64,000 nt of DNA from CBDCTM01 sp965222005. GTDB lineage: Bacteria > Bacteroidota > Bacteroidia > Chitinophagales > Saprospiraceae. The notes beneath the pieces are model-generated. The model had not been told where the DNA came from. It did no database searches and worked only from the letters and a program-made list of their open reading frames with translations. Of this stretch, positions 51,350 through 60,600 are shown in pieces (position 1 is the first letter of the stretch; the number at the start of each line of letters is the position of its first letter). The stretch lies in the NCBI GenBank assembly GCA_965222005.1, contig OZ244935.1:2976001-3040000 (forward strand). Direction: 5' to 3'. The position numbers and the translations under genes were made by a program.

Positions 51350-54127
51350 TTAATAATTTATTAGAAAAAGCGATAGATTTTGTTTAGTAGGCAAATTCAA
51401 TTTTTTCCGAAGATAATATCGTTTGTTTTCTAACCCTCTGAGCGTAATATTTAAGAGAGGGGCAATTTCTTTGGAAGAAAGGTTCATCCTTAGGTAAGCA
51501 GCCAATGTTAAATCACTTGGACTTAATTGTGGGTATTCATTTGTCAATCTTTTAAAGAAGTCGTTGTGAATTTCATTAAAGTTAGTTTCAAACAAAACCC
51601 AATCTTCGCTTGTACTAATGTGTACATCAATCAAATGGAATAGGCTTTGAAAATCTTTGGACAGCCCTTTTGTGTCTGAGGATTTCTTTTTAATATCGAG
51701 CAAGCGTTCTTTAATTTGAGAAAGAGTTTCATTTTTTTGAACCAGAGTGATTGCAGAGTTAGCTAATTCTTGTCTTTTATGGGAAATATCAAGTTGCAGC
51801 TTATCGTTAGCAGCTTTAATTTTTTCCTCCTCTAATTGCCTAAGCCGTTCTATATCGAGTTTTTTTCTTTGTTTTTCTAATCGGTTAAGGTGGTAAAGGC
51901 GGAACAAATAAAACAACCCAATTATTCCAATAAGGGAAAGTACTTGCGCCAATGCAGTTTCATACCAATGTGGCAAAACTGTAAATTCAAAGGAGGAAAC
52001 TTCATCAGTATTTAAGCCTTTAACCATAAAAGAATATTTCCCTTGAGGGAGATTGGTGTATTCTTTCATGGTGCTTGTTGACCATTTTGACCATTGTTTT
52101 TCATAACCTTTTAACATGGTAGAAAAAGTAGGATTTGTATGAAAAACAGCTTGAGTAAAGCTAAACCGAAGATGGCATTCCACAAATTTCACATCATGCG
52201 TATCCTCGTAAATTTGTATCTTGTTTTTATTTCCGCCCAGAAATTCAATGGAAATAATCTTCGGTGGAGGATACGATTTATCTTCTTTTGCATCCAATTG
52301 GACTTTATCCAAAATTGCATAACCATTATCCAAACAAAATAAATACCTGTTACTATCAACCATAATAATTTTTTCATAGTCAGGTATCATCGATAAATTT
52401 AATCGGGTAGAATCTTCGGTAGAATGATAAACAAGATGTTCCGGGTAAATCGTAAACCAGTCACCATTTGGAAAAGAAACAATATTTGAAATAGGAGCAT
52501 CTCCATTATTAATGTTTGAGGCTGTGAATGATTGTGTTTTATGATTAAAGACAAAAAAGTCATTTTCTGATTTTGCTAAGATTTTATTTTTCCAATAAGT
52601 CAATCTTACATTGAATTCGGAAGGAATGCCTTCTGTTGAAGAAAAGGATTTAACCTGAATTATTCTTTTAAAATGGGTATCTAACTCCAGTTTGTACAAT
52701 CCTTTATATGGGTGTACCGCCCATAAACTATTATGCCCATCAAAAATGATTTGACGTGTAGATTCTGAAAACCCCTCTACAAAACCGTCAAACCACCAGC
52801 CTTTATTTTTAAAAAACTTATACCTGATAATTCCGGAATAAGTGCCCTGAAAAAGGAGGCTGTCGTTTTGAGGGACTCTAACTAAACTCCTCCCCCCATT
52901 AACCTCAGAAACCATCTTTACTTGCTTTCCATCCACTATAAACGTACCATTGTTATGCCCACACCAAAGTTGGGAATTAATAACTTTTAAATCCCAAACT
53001 TGTCCCTGAGTACCATCAATTAAATGAAAATCCTCATTTTGAAGTCTTGTAAATAACCCATGATTGGTTCCCAAATAAAACTGGTTTTCAAAAAAAGCTG
53101 CACAATAAACTACACCTAAGTGGCTGCTTTCACTAAAATAAGAAGAAAGCGGGCTATTCATTTCGATAAAACTAATCCCTCGGTCTAATCCAATCCATAG
53201 ATTATTATGTGCGTCCTCAAATAAAGAAAGAATGGTATTGTCCTGTAGTCCAGATTCCTTATTCAAATGCAAAACAATCTTGCCTGTTGAATCTACAATG
53301 AATAATCCATTCTGAATTGTGCCAAAAGCAAAACTTTTGTCATTTAGCTGAATTCCTTTATTGAGCTGACTATCAAAAAGTGCTGTTTGGAGTTTATTAT
53401 TCCAGGGAGTAAATTTTGATTTCTTATAAATAAATATCCCATGCCCTTCTGTACCCACTAAGATTGAACTATTATCAAAAGGCATAGCAAAAACTATCTT
53501 CTTGTCAGATAAAAAATGCCCCCCTTCCATTTCTTTTAGTGTTCCGGTTTTTTCTATTTCATACCAAGCTGTTCCTAACCCCTGAACCAATAACCGCTTA
53601 TCTACTCTATGAGCAAACATCACATCGTCTTGTATATCAAGAGGTTTTATTGTATGGTAGTCATATAAATATATAGCTGTAAAAGACTGAAACAGCACCT
53701 TTCCGTTCAACAATAAAATGTGCCAAATCTCTTCTTTCTCAGCTCGTCCTGAAGGTACTTGTTCGATGAGCGAATGGTAAGTTAATTGACCATTAAAATT
53801 TTTTTGCCAATAACCAAACGTACCATAAGCACCTGTGAAAATTCGCCCAAGACTATCTATGGCAATTGCTCGGATAATTTGCTGATTTGGAAGCTTATAG
53901 TTTTTCCAGGAAGTACCATTATATTCTAATAAACCAGAGGTGTTTGCAAAGTAGATAAAATCATTTTGTGCCTGAGCGATGCCCCAATTTTGATGGTGTG
54001 CTTTGTAAGACTCAGTAGAATAATTAATTACCCTCGGGATTTCCTGGGATAATATATTCTGAGCAAATAGAAAGAACAACAGATATGATATTAAAAAATA
54101 TTTTATTTTTTTTGACTTATTTAGCAA
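51350..54127 (-). CDS. Membrane-spanning one-component regulator of the PUL (beta-propeller, Y_Y_Y, LuxR-type HTH)
   Basis: This 925-residue protein begins with TTG at 54127, with signal peptide LISYLLFFLFAQNILSQ. A large periplasmic ligand-sensing beta-propeller of Reg_prop repeats (e.g. NTILSLFEDAHNNLWIGLDRGISFI) is followed by a Y_Y_Y domain (about 660-725, ending TNLPQGKYSFMVKGLNTDE). One membrane helix (LAQVLSLIGIIGLFYLFRLYHL), a charged coiled coil and a C-terminal LuxR-like HTH (LSPSDLTLAAYLRMNLSSKEIAPLLNITLRGLENKRYYLRKKL) complete it. There is no histidine-kinase or receiver domain, so it resembles SusR-type regulators rather than hybrid two-component systems. It lies immediately upstream of the operon on the same strand. 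Confidence 0.9.
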   Translation of the reverse strand: MLNKSKKIKYFLISYLLFFLFAQNILSQEIPRVINYSTESYKAHHQNWGIAQAQNDFIYFANTSGLLEYNGTSWKNYKLPNQQIIRAIAIDSLGRIFTGAYGTFGYWQKNFNGQLTYHSLIEQVPSGRAEKEEIWHILLLNGKVLFQSFTAIYLYDYHTIKPLDIQDDVMFAHRVDKRLLVQGLGTAWYEIEKTGTLKEMEGGHFLSDKKIVFAMPFDNSSILVGTEGHGIFIYKKSKFTPWNNKLQTALFDSQLNKGIQLNDKSFAFGTIQNGLFIVDSTGKIVLHLNKESGLQDNTILSLFEDAHNNLWIGLDRGISFIEMNSPLSSYFSESSHLGVVYCAAFFENQFYLGTNHGLFTRLQNEDFHLIDGTQGQVWDLKVINSQLWCGHNNGTFIVDGKQVKMVSEVNGGRSLVRVPQNDSLLFQGTYSGIIRYKFFKNKGWWFDGFVEGFSESTRQIIFDGHNSLWAVHPYKGLYKLELDTHFKRIIQVKSFSSTEGIPSEFNVRLTYWKNKILAKSENDFFVFNHKTQSFTASNINNGDAPISNIVSFPNGDWFTIYPEHLVYHSTEDSTRLNLSMIPDYEKIIMVDSNRYLFCLDNGYAILDKVQLDAKEDKSYPPPKIISIEFLGGNKNKIQIYEDTHDVKFVECHLRFSFTQAVFHTNPTFSTMLKGYEKQWSKWSTSTMKEYTNLPQGKYSFMVKGLNTDEVSSFEFTVLPHWYETALAQVLSLIGIIGLFYLFRLYHLNRLEKQRKKLDIERLRQLEEEKIKAANDKLQLDISHKRQELANSAITLVQKNETLSQIKERLLDIKKKSSDTKGLSKDFQSLFHLIDVHISTSEDWVLFETNFNEIHNDFFKRLTNEYPQLSPSDLTLAAYLRMNLSSKEIAPLLNITLRGLENKRYYLRKKLNLPTKQNLSLFLINY

Positions 54128-54260
54128 AATATTCAGATAAAAATTTACAAATGGAGTTACACCTCCTTAATCAAGTTTTTCACCATAAGACGAATCCGAA
54201 ATTTAGTATATTTTTTCCTCAAAGCGAAAACAGCTTTCTCGAACTCAAAAATATCTATTA

Positions 54261-54547
54261 AAGGTTATTGCGAAAAAGTTCGTAATGGGAAAAATGGGAA
54301 CTAAAGGATTTATCTTTAATGTGTGAAAAAAAAGCAATCCAAAAGTTCCCGTCCCAAAGTTAATCAATTAACCAGTTTGACGGATGAAGAATTCGAAATT
54401 CTGCTTTCAGCGTTCGATTCTGAAGTAGGGAAAAAATCAGAATTCCTTGTTATACCAAAAGGCAGTCAATTGTAAAAATTGCTGCTGCTATTCATAACCT
54501 CAGAATTGTACAGAGAAACTCTTTACTAATAAATTCGCAATAATCTT
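54261..54547 (+). mobile_element. Decayed IS5-like element (MITE-sized remnant)
   Basis: The 287-bp segment has terminal inverted repeats AAGGTTATTGCGAA / TTCGCAATAATCTT (13 of 14 pairs). It is flanked by TTA on both sides (54258-54260 and 54548-54550), a target duplication of the TNA type made by IS1031-like members of the IS5 family. It retains only the first part of a transposase. Confidence 0.75.
54323..54475 (+). pseudogene. N-terminal remnant of an IS5-type transposase
   Basis: GTG at 54323 to TAA at 54475, 50 residues. The stretch SLTDEEFEILLSAFDSEV is the typical start of HARBI1-like/IS5 DDE transposases (HTH_Tnp_4 region). The catalytic domain has been deleted, so the product cannot transpose anything. 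Confidence 0.7.
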
Positions 54548-54548
54548 T

Positions 54549-54578
54549 TATATCCCTCTCCAAAACCTTGACACTTTT
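54549..54578 (+). repeat. Right flanking direct repeat, copy A
   Basis: It matches 33565-33594 at 28 of 30 positions. Here its TTGACACTTTT forms the -33 part of the tRNA-Val promoter. Confidence 0.7.
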
Positions 54579-54597
54579 AGAATTTGTGTTAATTTTG
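54568..54597 (+). promoter_or_regulatory. Promoter of tRNA-Val
   Basis: TTG (54568-54570), exactly 19 bases, then TAATTTTG (54590-54597), a perfect Bacteroidota -33/-7 promoter. Transcription would start about 40 bases before the tRNA. Confidence 0.75.
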
Positions 54598-54616
54598 CAG
54601 GCAACTTCGGTGCATT

Positions 54617-54637
54617 TTGACACTTTTTCTGACACCA
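54617..54637 (+). repeat. Right flanking direct repeat, copy B
   Basis: This 21-base exact copy of 33584-33604 begins TTGACACTTTTTCTGACACC and lies in the leader of tRNA-Val, 7 bases before the tRNA. Confidence 0.7.
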
Positions 54638-54644
54638 TACACTT

Positions 54645-54719
54645 GAGGGATTAGCTCAGTTGGTTTAGAGCGATAGCTTGACAGGCTATAGGTCGGCGGT
54701 TCGAATCCGCCATTCCTCA
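54645..54719 (+). tRNA. tRNA-Val (GAC)
   Basis: This 75-base cloverleaf has acceptor GAGGGAT / ATTCCTC, D arm GCTC...GAGC, anticodon stem ATAGC / GCTAT with loop TTGACAG (anticodon GAC), variable loop AGGTC, and T arm GGCGG-TTCGAAT-CCGCC. CCA is not encoded. It sits at the right edge of the AT-rich island. Confidence 0.95.
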
Positions 54720-54722
54720 CAT

Positions 54723-54788
54723 GTGGGTCTTTAGTGAGATGCCCTTGACAGGGTAGGGATGGGGAGGTTCGAATCCCTCCAGGCTCAC
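54723..54788 (+). pseudogene. Degenerate tRNA-like sequence (tRNA-Val-related loop)
   Basis: This 66-base stretch starts three bases after tRNA-Val. The ends can pair as an acceptor stem (GTGGGTC / GGCTCAC, with two G-T pairs). The centre repeats the loop TTGACAG, and a T-loop-like TTCGAAT sits in GGAGG...CCTCC. The D arm is reduced to about 12 bases and the anticodon stem is only partial. It is probably a tRNA relic; an unusually small functional tRNA is less likely. Confidence 0.55.
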
Positions 54789-54987
54789 TGTTTCGTTTGT
54801 TTTTTCCACTTTCTCAAATCTTCTTACAACAATTTCGCTAAAGATTCGTATGATGATTTAGCTTAATGTTCCCTCCTTTTCCCCTTTGCGGCTTACGCGA
54901 TATTTGCTTTGCATAGGGTATTTCCTACACATAACCATACAAACCGGCTAATGGTAAACTCGTTGTCTGTTGTTTGCCGAATGGGCC

Positions 54988-55015
54988 GTTAAAGTTTTGC
55001 TAAGCAAACTTTAAC
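54988..55015. repeat. Inverted repeat upstream of the VWA lipoprotein gene
   Basis: GTTAAAGTTTTGCT / AGCAAACTTTAAC forms a long, nearly perfect stem without a following T tract. It lies in the 54790-55123 gap, which shows no gene. Confidence 0.5.
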
Positions 55016-55076
55016 ACATTTTAATATAGGGGAGGCCGTCATATTCAAACTTCTTTATATCAGTACGTCTGATTTT

Positions 55077-55084
55077 TACGTTTG
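55077..55084 (+). promoter_or_regulatory. Possible -7 element of the VWA lipoprotein gene
   Basis: TACGTTTG is a perfect TAnnTTTG match, 39 bases before the ATG. No convincing -33 TTG is seen at the right distance. Confidence 0.35.
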
Positions 55085-55123
55085 TCCAATAATCTACATT
55101 CTTCATGCTAAAAAATAATTGTT

Positions 55124-56167
55124 ATGAAAGCGCACCAAATTTTACTCCTCCTGACCATGCTACTGGTGGGTGCAGCGGTTTCCTGTAAAAAAGATAAGGA
55201 TGCACAGCCCGTTATCCGAAAGCAAAACCTGACGATCACGATTGAAGATCAATACGAAACGCCCCCATCGAGGGTATCCATATTTTTCAAAGTAGAAAAG
55301 CAAAACGGCGACCCCGTATCAGGGCTGGAGGAAGAACACTTTACCATTTATGAAAAAGGCCGCAATGATGATAAGGAATTGCTACTGTCAGAGTATGAAG
55401 CTACACGGCTGATCTCCGATAACCGGCAAGTATTTCGCTATCACACCATGCTGGTGCTCGATTTGAGTGGCTCCGTGCTCAATGGCAGCCTGGACCAATT
55501 GAAGGAAGGAGCTACCAAATTCATTGAGGATATTTTCAACTCTCAAATCAATTCTTCCACTTCTATTGGCGTTTGGTGGTTCGATGGTCGGGATGCCCTT
55601 CACCCGCTTATAAACTTTACGGATGACAAGGAGGCCCTTTTTGCCGCCATCGATGGAATCCATGCAGGCATTTCCTCCGACAGCTCTACCGATTTGTTTG
55701 GGGCCATCTTGAAAGCAACCGCACTGGCTCAGTCCAAAATCAATGAATACGATATTCAGGGTATCCGCGCTGCTGCCGGAATCATTGTATTTACAGACGG
55801 TACCGATCAAGCTGCCCGGTACAGCAAGCAAGATGCATTTGAGGCAGTGGACAATGCTGACGATAATATCAATTTTTATACGATCGGCCTGGGCGATGAA
55901 ATTGACGAGACCGTTTTGGGCCGCCTGGGTAAGAGTAGTTCTGTATTTGCCGATGATACGGCCGCCCTAACCCAAAAATTTAAGGAAATTGCTGAACTTA
56001 TTTTCAGCGAGGCCAATAGTTATTACCTTTTTGAGTATTGTACCCCCAAAAGAAATGGCAGCGGTATCAGCGAATTGCACATGCACATTGAAACGGCTGA
56101 TGCTAAAGGAAAGAAGATCACTACATTTGATGCCACCGGGTTCAAAGATGATTGTGATCTAAACTAG
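55124..56167 (+). CDS. Lipoprotein with von Willebrand factor A domain
   Basis: This 347-residue protein has signal MKAHQILLLLTMLLVGAAVSC (lipobox AVSC) and a Lys/Asp-rich linker (KKDKDAQP). A short beta domain (about 35-100) precedes a VWA fold (about 105-290). The metal-ion-dependent adhesion site is LDLSGSV (D-x-S-x-S), with a Thr-containing loop (SSTDLFGAIL) and FTDGTD, so the metal site looks intact. It is probably an envelope-anchored protein-binding or adhesive module. No partner gene is nearby: it is flanked by tRNA genes and has its own terminator. Confidence 0.9.
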   Translation: MKAHQILLLLTMLLVGAAVSCKKDKDAQPVIRKQNLTITIEDQYETPPSRVSIFFKVEKQNGDPVSGLEEEHFTIYEKGRNDDKELLLSEYEATRLISDNRQVFRYHTMLVLDLSGSVLNGSLDQLKEGATKFIEDIFNSQINSSTSIGVWWFDGRDALHPLINFTDDKEALFAAIDGIHAGISSDSSTDLFGAILKATALAQSKINEYDIQGIRAAAGIIVFTDGTDQAARYSKQDAFEAVDNADDNINFYTIGLGDEIDETVLGRLGKSSSVFADDTAALTQKFKEIAELIFSEANSYYLFEYCTPKRNGSGISELHMHIETADAKGKKITTFDATGFKDDCDLN

Positions 56168-56184
56168 ATTTTTTCAATTTCGTG

Positions 56185-56226
56185 TAAACCCCTTGGCGAG
56201 ACTTCATCAAGGGGTTTATTTTTTTG
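56185..56226 (+). terminator. Intrinsic terminator after the VWA lipoprotein gene
   Basis: TAAACCCCTTG / CAAGGGGTTTA has an 11-bp stem and 12-base loop, followed by TTTTTTT, 17 bases after the stop. Confidence 0.9.
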
Positions 56227-56281
56227 AGATCATTTTGATACAAATCTCCAAAAAGAGTATAAATTTGCAGCCCAACTAAGC

Positions 56282-56355
56282 CGGAGTGTAGCGCAGCCCG
56301 GTAGCGCACTTGCATGGGGTGCAAGGGGTCGCTGGTTCAAATCCAGTCACTCCGA
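56282..56355 (+). tRNA. tRNA-Pro (GGG)
   Basis: This 74-base cloverleaf has acceptor CGGAGTG / CACTCCG, D arm GCGC...GCGC, anticodon stem CTTGC / GCAAG with loop ATGGGGT (anticodon GGG), and T arm GCTGG-TTCAAAT-CCAGT. CCA is not encoded. Confidence 0.95.
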
Positions 56356-56406
56356 CTAAGAAAGCTGTTCTGACCCTCAGAACAGCTTTTCTTGTGGAAA
56401 GGCTAG

Positions 56407-57087
56407 TTACCGGATATGGTATGCTACGAGAAAGGAAACAAAATAATTGTGAAATGCTTTTGTACACAGAGGCTCATCAGGATCGCCGGGGTAAATCTTA
56501 GTGAGGCCTACCGTGTAGCGCATTCCCAGGCTAAAGTGCTGGGCAAAATCAAAGCCCATACCACCAATGAGGCTAAATTCGCCACTCTTGAAGTTATCTG
56601 CCTTTTTGCTGAAAGGAATATTGTCATTGATCGGAAGAAAAGACTTCTCAACGATGTCGAGCCTTACCCGTCGGGCATAAGCGCCCCCACCTTCCAGGTA
56701 AAGACCGCTTGCATCTTTGTTTAAAAATCCCCTGGCCATCAAAGGGACTTCCATATAGTCCACTTTTATAAACTCCTCTCCTTCTTTGATAATTCCTGTG
56801 ACTGAATGGCGCCGTTCGATGCGGCTGCCTTTTTGGCTGTAAAGCAATTCAACATTGAGCTGAAACCGATGGGAAAAAACAACGGTACCCCTTGCTCCTC
56901 CATAAATGCCTGCCTTGTCAAAGCCAGTAGATCGGTCTCCATTGATCTGAGATAAGTTCAGCCCGAGTATCAGGCTGGCATTAAAGCGATTGCTAATGCG
57001 CTTTTTCTTTTTGCGGCTCTGGCCCATCACTGAAGAGGCACACAGTAAGCTGGCGAGTATAAAAACGATAAAACCGGATCTTGTCAT
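56407..57087 (-). CDS. Outer-membrane beta-barrel protein (PorT-like / OMP_b-brl_2)
   Basis: This protein of about 226 residues starts at ATG 57087 (MTRSGFIVFILASLLCASSVMGQ, signal peptide); the longer frame opens with TTG. After a basic linker (RKKKKRISNRF) the sequence alternates in strands typical of small 8-strand barrels: NASLILGLNLSQINGDR, YGGARGTVVFSHRFQLNVELLYSQKGS, VDYMEVPLMARGF, GLYLEGGGAYARRVRL, FSLIGGMGFDFAQHFSLGMRYTVGL, and a final strand ending YHIR. The G-L-x-x-S-x-x-x-G-D and Y-x-E-V/I-P motifs are those of the PF13568 family that includes PorT. Several paralogues per genome are usual, so no precise role is assigned. Confidence 0.85.
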   Translation of the reverse strand: MTRSGFIVFILASLLCASSVMGQSRKKKKRISNRFNASLILGLNLSQINGDRSTGFDKAGIYGGARGTVVFSHRFQLNVELLYSQKGSRIERRHSVTGIIKEGEEFIKVDYMEVPLMARGFLNKDASGLYLEGGGAYARRVRLDIVEKSFLPINDNIPFSKKADNFKSGEFSLIGGMGFDFAQHFSLGMRYTVGLTKIYPGDPDEPLCTKAFHNYFVSFLVAYHIR

Positions 57088-57413
57088 GCCGATCAAGGTA
57101 CATCTAATGTGTTAATTATTTGGTATCTTATTTTAATTTAATCCTTATTCGTCGGCCAGCTTAACAAAAATGGTACTTTAATTAGGGGGAGTAACTAGGA
57201 ATCAGTGGCCACCGGAATTGCGTTACTTTTTGTGATAAAGCATTGTTAAACATGATCTAAAATTAAGGCGGCTCCCGTAGGGAAATATCGAGGGTGTGGC
57301 TTACAATCCTAAAATGTGTTTTCCAATCATCCTACTTCCAATTCTACTTAAAGTGCGATGAAATCGAGCGGCAGAACTAATAAAATACTATAAGGGTAGT
57401 AAAAAAAGTAGTC

Positions 57414-57436
57414 TTATTTTGTAAAAAACAAAATAA
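57414..57436. promoter_or_regulatory. Perfect 9-bp inverted repeat upstream of the giant adhesin
   Basis: TTATTTTGT-AAAAA-ACAAAATAA lies 260 bases before the adhesin ATG, in the 57097-57695 gap, which shows no gene. It is a candidate operator; without further copies it could be chance in AT-rich DNA. Confidence 0.3.
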
Positions 57437-57695
57437 ATAAGTATTAATTTCGGGGATCGTCACAAAAACCGATTTCTATTATAGATGTATATCCTGATAG
57501 ATAGGACGCCTGTTTTTAGTATGCACAAGGGTAATTCTCCTTTCCACCCTTGCCTTTTCCCATCCATATCCAATCCCTCAGAAAAGCCCGAATCCGAGTT
57601 CATCAATCCCCAAAATGCTGCTCAATACATCTCTCAACCCGATCTCAATAAGAAAGTTTTTATTTTTCATAAATGCTGATTTCAACCTCCTTGCC

Positions 57696-60600
57696 ATGAA
57701 AAGATCGTTACTACCGTTGACCTGTTTCTTTTTGGCCCTTACGCTGCCAAATTATCTCATTGCTCAGTGCAACTCCGGCTCAGGTAGCTGCTCAGGCGCC
57801 CCGCTCGAATGCCTGCCCATATCCGGCCAGCTGGCAGATGTGCCACCTGCCGGCGCCACATTTCCCGGCTGCCCCAGCAACAGCCTCGACAACCCCAGCT
57901 GGCATGCTTTTGAGGTTAATTCCGCAGGTTTAGTCACTGTGACTGTAACACCCAGCAATTGCCAGGGCACAGGTTCCGGAGGTGCTTTTGGCGCTCAGTA
58001 TGGCTGGTACGCCGATTGTAGTGCCAATTCTCAAAACTTTGGCGTACAGTGTGCCTGTACAGGAAGTTCCGGCTCCTTTTCGGCTACAGTAGGTGCCGGG
58101 ATTTATTATGTAATGGTAGATGGCTGTGCCGCCGACGTGTGCGACTATACGATCGATGTGGTGGGCGATGTGGGAGGGCCGCCGGTCACCCAGCCTAACG
58201 ATCCAAATGTTTTTCCAAGCGATCCTTGTCCGGGTGAGACCGTCCAAATTTGTACCGATCCAATAGCTGCCGCCGATACGTATATCTGGAGCTTCCCTCC
58301 AGGTGTTATTCCTCTGGGCAGCCCTCCGTATTGTGAATGTGTGGACGTGATCTGGGGATCGAATAGTGGTGCCGTCACGGTCACCGTGCTAAATAATTGT
58401 AGCCCGCCCGAAACTTCCAATCCTACTATAGTGGACGTTCCCTCTTACAATGTAACGGATGGCGGAGAATATTGCTTTCCGGATGAGCCCGGCTGGTTTC
58501 ATCCAGGTACAAACATCTACTGGCCAGGGGGTACACATACGCTCAATTTGATAACTACCAGAGGTTGTGACAGCATCGTCACCATCAATGTAATCGAAAG
58601 AACTTCACAGCCGCATCAGGCTTTTGAACAAATATGCCTGGGCGATTTCACCTGCCCCATCGGTGGCCAGATTTTTAATGCTCCCACCAGCACTACCATC
58701 ATCCTCGATAATGCTTCAGCTTTTGGTTGCGACAGTACTATTAATGTAGTGGTAGATGTAATAGCTCCAATTCTCACTCTGGATTTTCCCGACACACTCG
58801 ATTGTGAAAATCTAGCCACCGGCGGAGTATTGGTACAGGCCAATGGACAAAGTAATGCTACCTATAGCTGGTGGACAAGCGATGGCGAAATCTGCGATCA
58901 GATTACCGACAGATTGATTTTTGCCTGCTTGCCTGGCTGGTATCATGTCGAAGTAGTTATGCAAGGCCAGGCTGGTACGGAATGTGGTATTGCTCCCTAT
59001 TGTGTTTTGCAAGACAGCATTGAAGTAATTGCCAATATCGATAATCCCATCCTGGCTATGGACTCAACCGATGTAAGTTGTGGCGGACAGTCCGATGGAG
59101 CTGCTTCAGTAAGCATAGTCTCTGGCGGCGCAACGCCCTTTTCCTACAATTGGAGCGTTTCTGCCGGAAATACTTCCAGCATTTCCAACCTTCCTGCCGG
59201 TACCTACACGGTCACCGTTTCAGGCGGTAATGGCTGCTCTTCTGTTGATAGCGTCACCATTACAGAACCAGACGCCGTGTTGCTGGCATTAGTTGGAACT
59301 ACCGATGCAAGTTGCAATGGCGGCTTGGATGGCAGTGCCACAGTATCCGCAAGTGGCGGCACGCCTGGCTATACGTATGCCTGGCCCGGCGGGCAAACAG
59401 GCACGACAGCCACCAGCTTGGCGTCAGGTACTTATCTGGTTACCGCCACAGATAATAATGGCTGCTCTGCAACATTGAGTGTGGTAGTCAGCGAACCCTC
59501 CACTATGTCCATCGCGCCGACGGCTATGGATGTCAGTTGCAATGGCGGTACGGATGGCAGCGCTTCAGTGACCGCTTCCGGAGGTACTCCTCCCTATGCA
59601 TATGCCTGGAGCCACGATGGCACCAATTCCACCTCGTCAGCCACCAACCTCACTGCCGGTGATTATTCTATCACCATTACAGATGATAGTGGCTGCAATG
59701 AAATTAGGAGTATTACTGTCAATGAACCTACTCCTGTGACCGCTTCCGCTACCGCTTCTGATGTATCCTGCAACGGGGACTCCGACGGAAGCGCATCCAT
59801 AACGGCCAATGGTGGCAGCCCCGGCTATTCCTACAGTTGGCCTGGTGGCCAAACTACCGCCACAGTAAACAATTTGGCAAGTGGAACCTATAATGTGGTA
59901 GTTTCCGACCTCAACAACTGTACTGCCGAGGTAATAGTAGTGATTAACGAACCGCAAGCCATTGCTATGAGCGAGCTCTCTACACAGGATGTAAGCTGTA
60001 ATGGCAATAGCGATGGCCAGGCTTCGGTAAGTGCGAGTGGCGGAACCACACCCTTCTCGTACAGCTGGAGCGGTGGCCAGATTGGCCCCAATGCCACCGA
60101 TCTGCCAGCCGGATCACATACTGTAGTAGTTACCGATGGCAATGGCTGCACCGCCTCGCTGAATGTACAGATCAATGAACCGCCGGTACTGAATCTGACT
60201 GAAGATGCCAGCGCCGATGCCAGTTGCTTTGGCATTAGTGACGGATCGGCAACTGTCAGTGCCAATGGAGGTGTAAGCCCCTATTCTTTTAGTTGGAGTG
60301 GTGGCCAAAGCGGTGCTACAGTCAATAATTTATCGGCAGGCACGCATACCGTAGTAGTTACCGACGACAATGGTTGTACCGAAGAAATCTCTATTTTGAT
60401 AAATCAACCACCTATATTGACCCTCATCGAAGTCAATACTACCGATGCTTCCTGCGATGGTGCTACCGATGGCAGCGCTACCGTGGAAGGCAATGGGGGT
60501 AGTGCTCCTTATAGTTATAGTTGGCCTGGTGGCCAGTCTGGATCTACCGTTAACAACCTCGCTGCCGGCACTTATGACGTTACGGTTACGGATGATAGTG

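Noticed and set aside
51350..54127. Hybrid two-component system (HTCS) reading of the PUL regulator
   Set aside because: No histidine-kinase H/N/G boxes and no receiver domain are present; after the coiled coil only a LuxR-type HTH follows.
56310..56501. Plus-strand open frame across tRNA-Pro
   Set aside because: It starts inside the tRNA gene and runs antisense to the beta-barrel gene; not coding.
57485..57679. 64-codon open frame upstream of the giant adhesin
   Set aside because: It is composed of low-complexity Ser/Pro/Asn-rich sequence with no start signal or family; more likely the adhesin's leader region.
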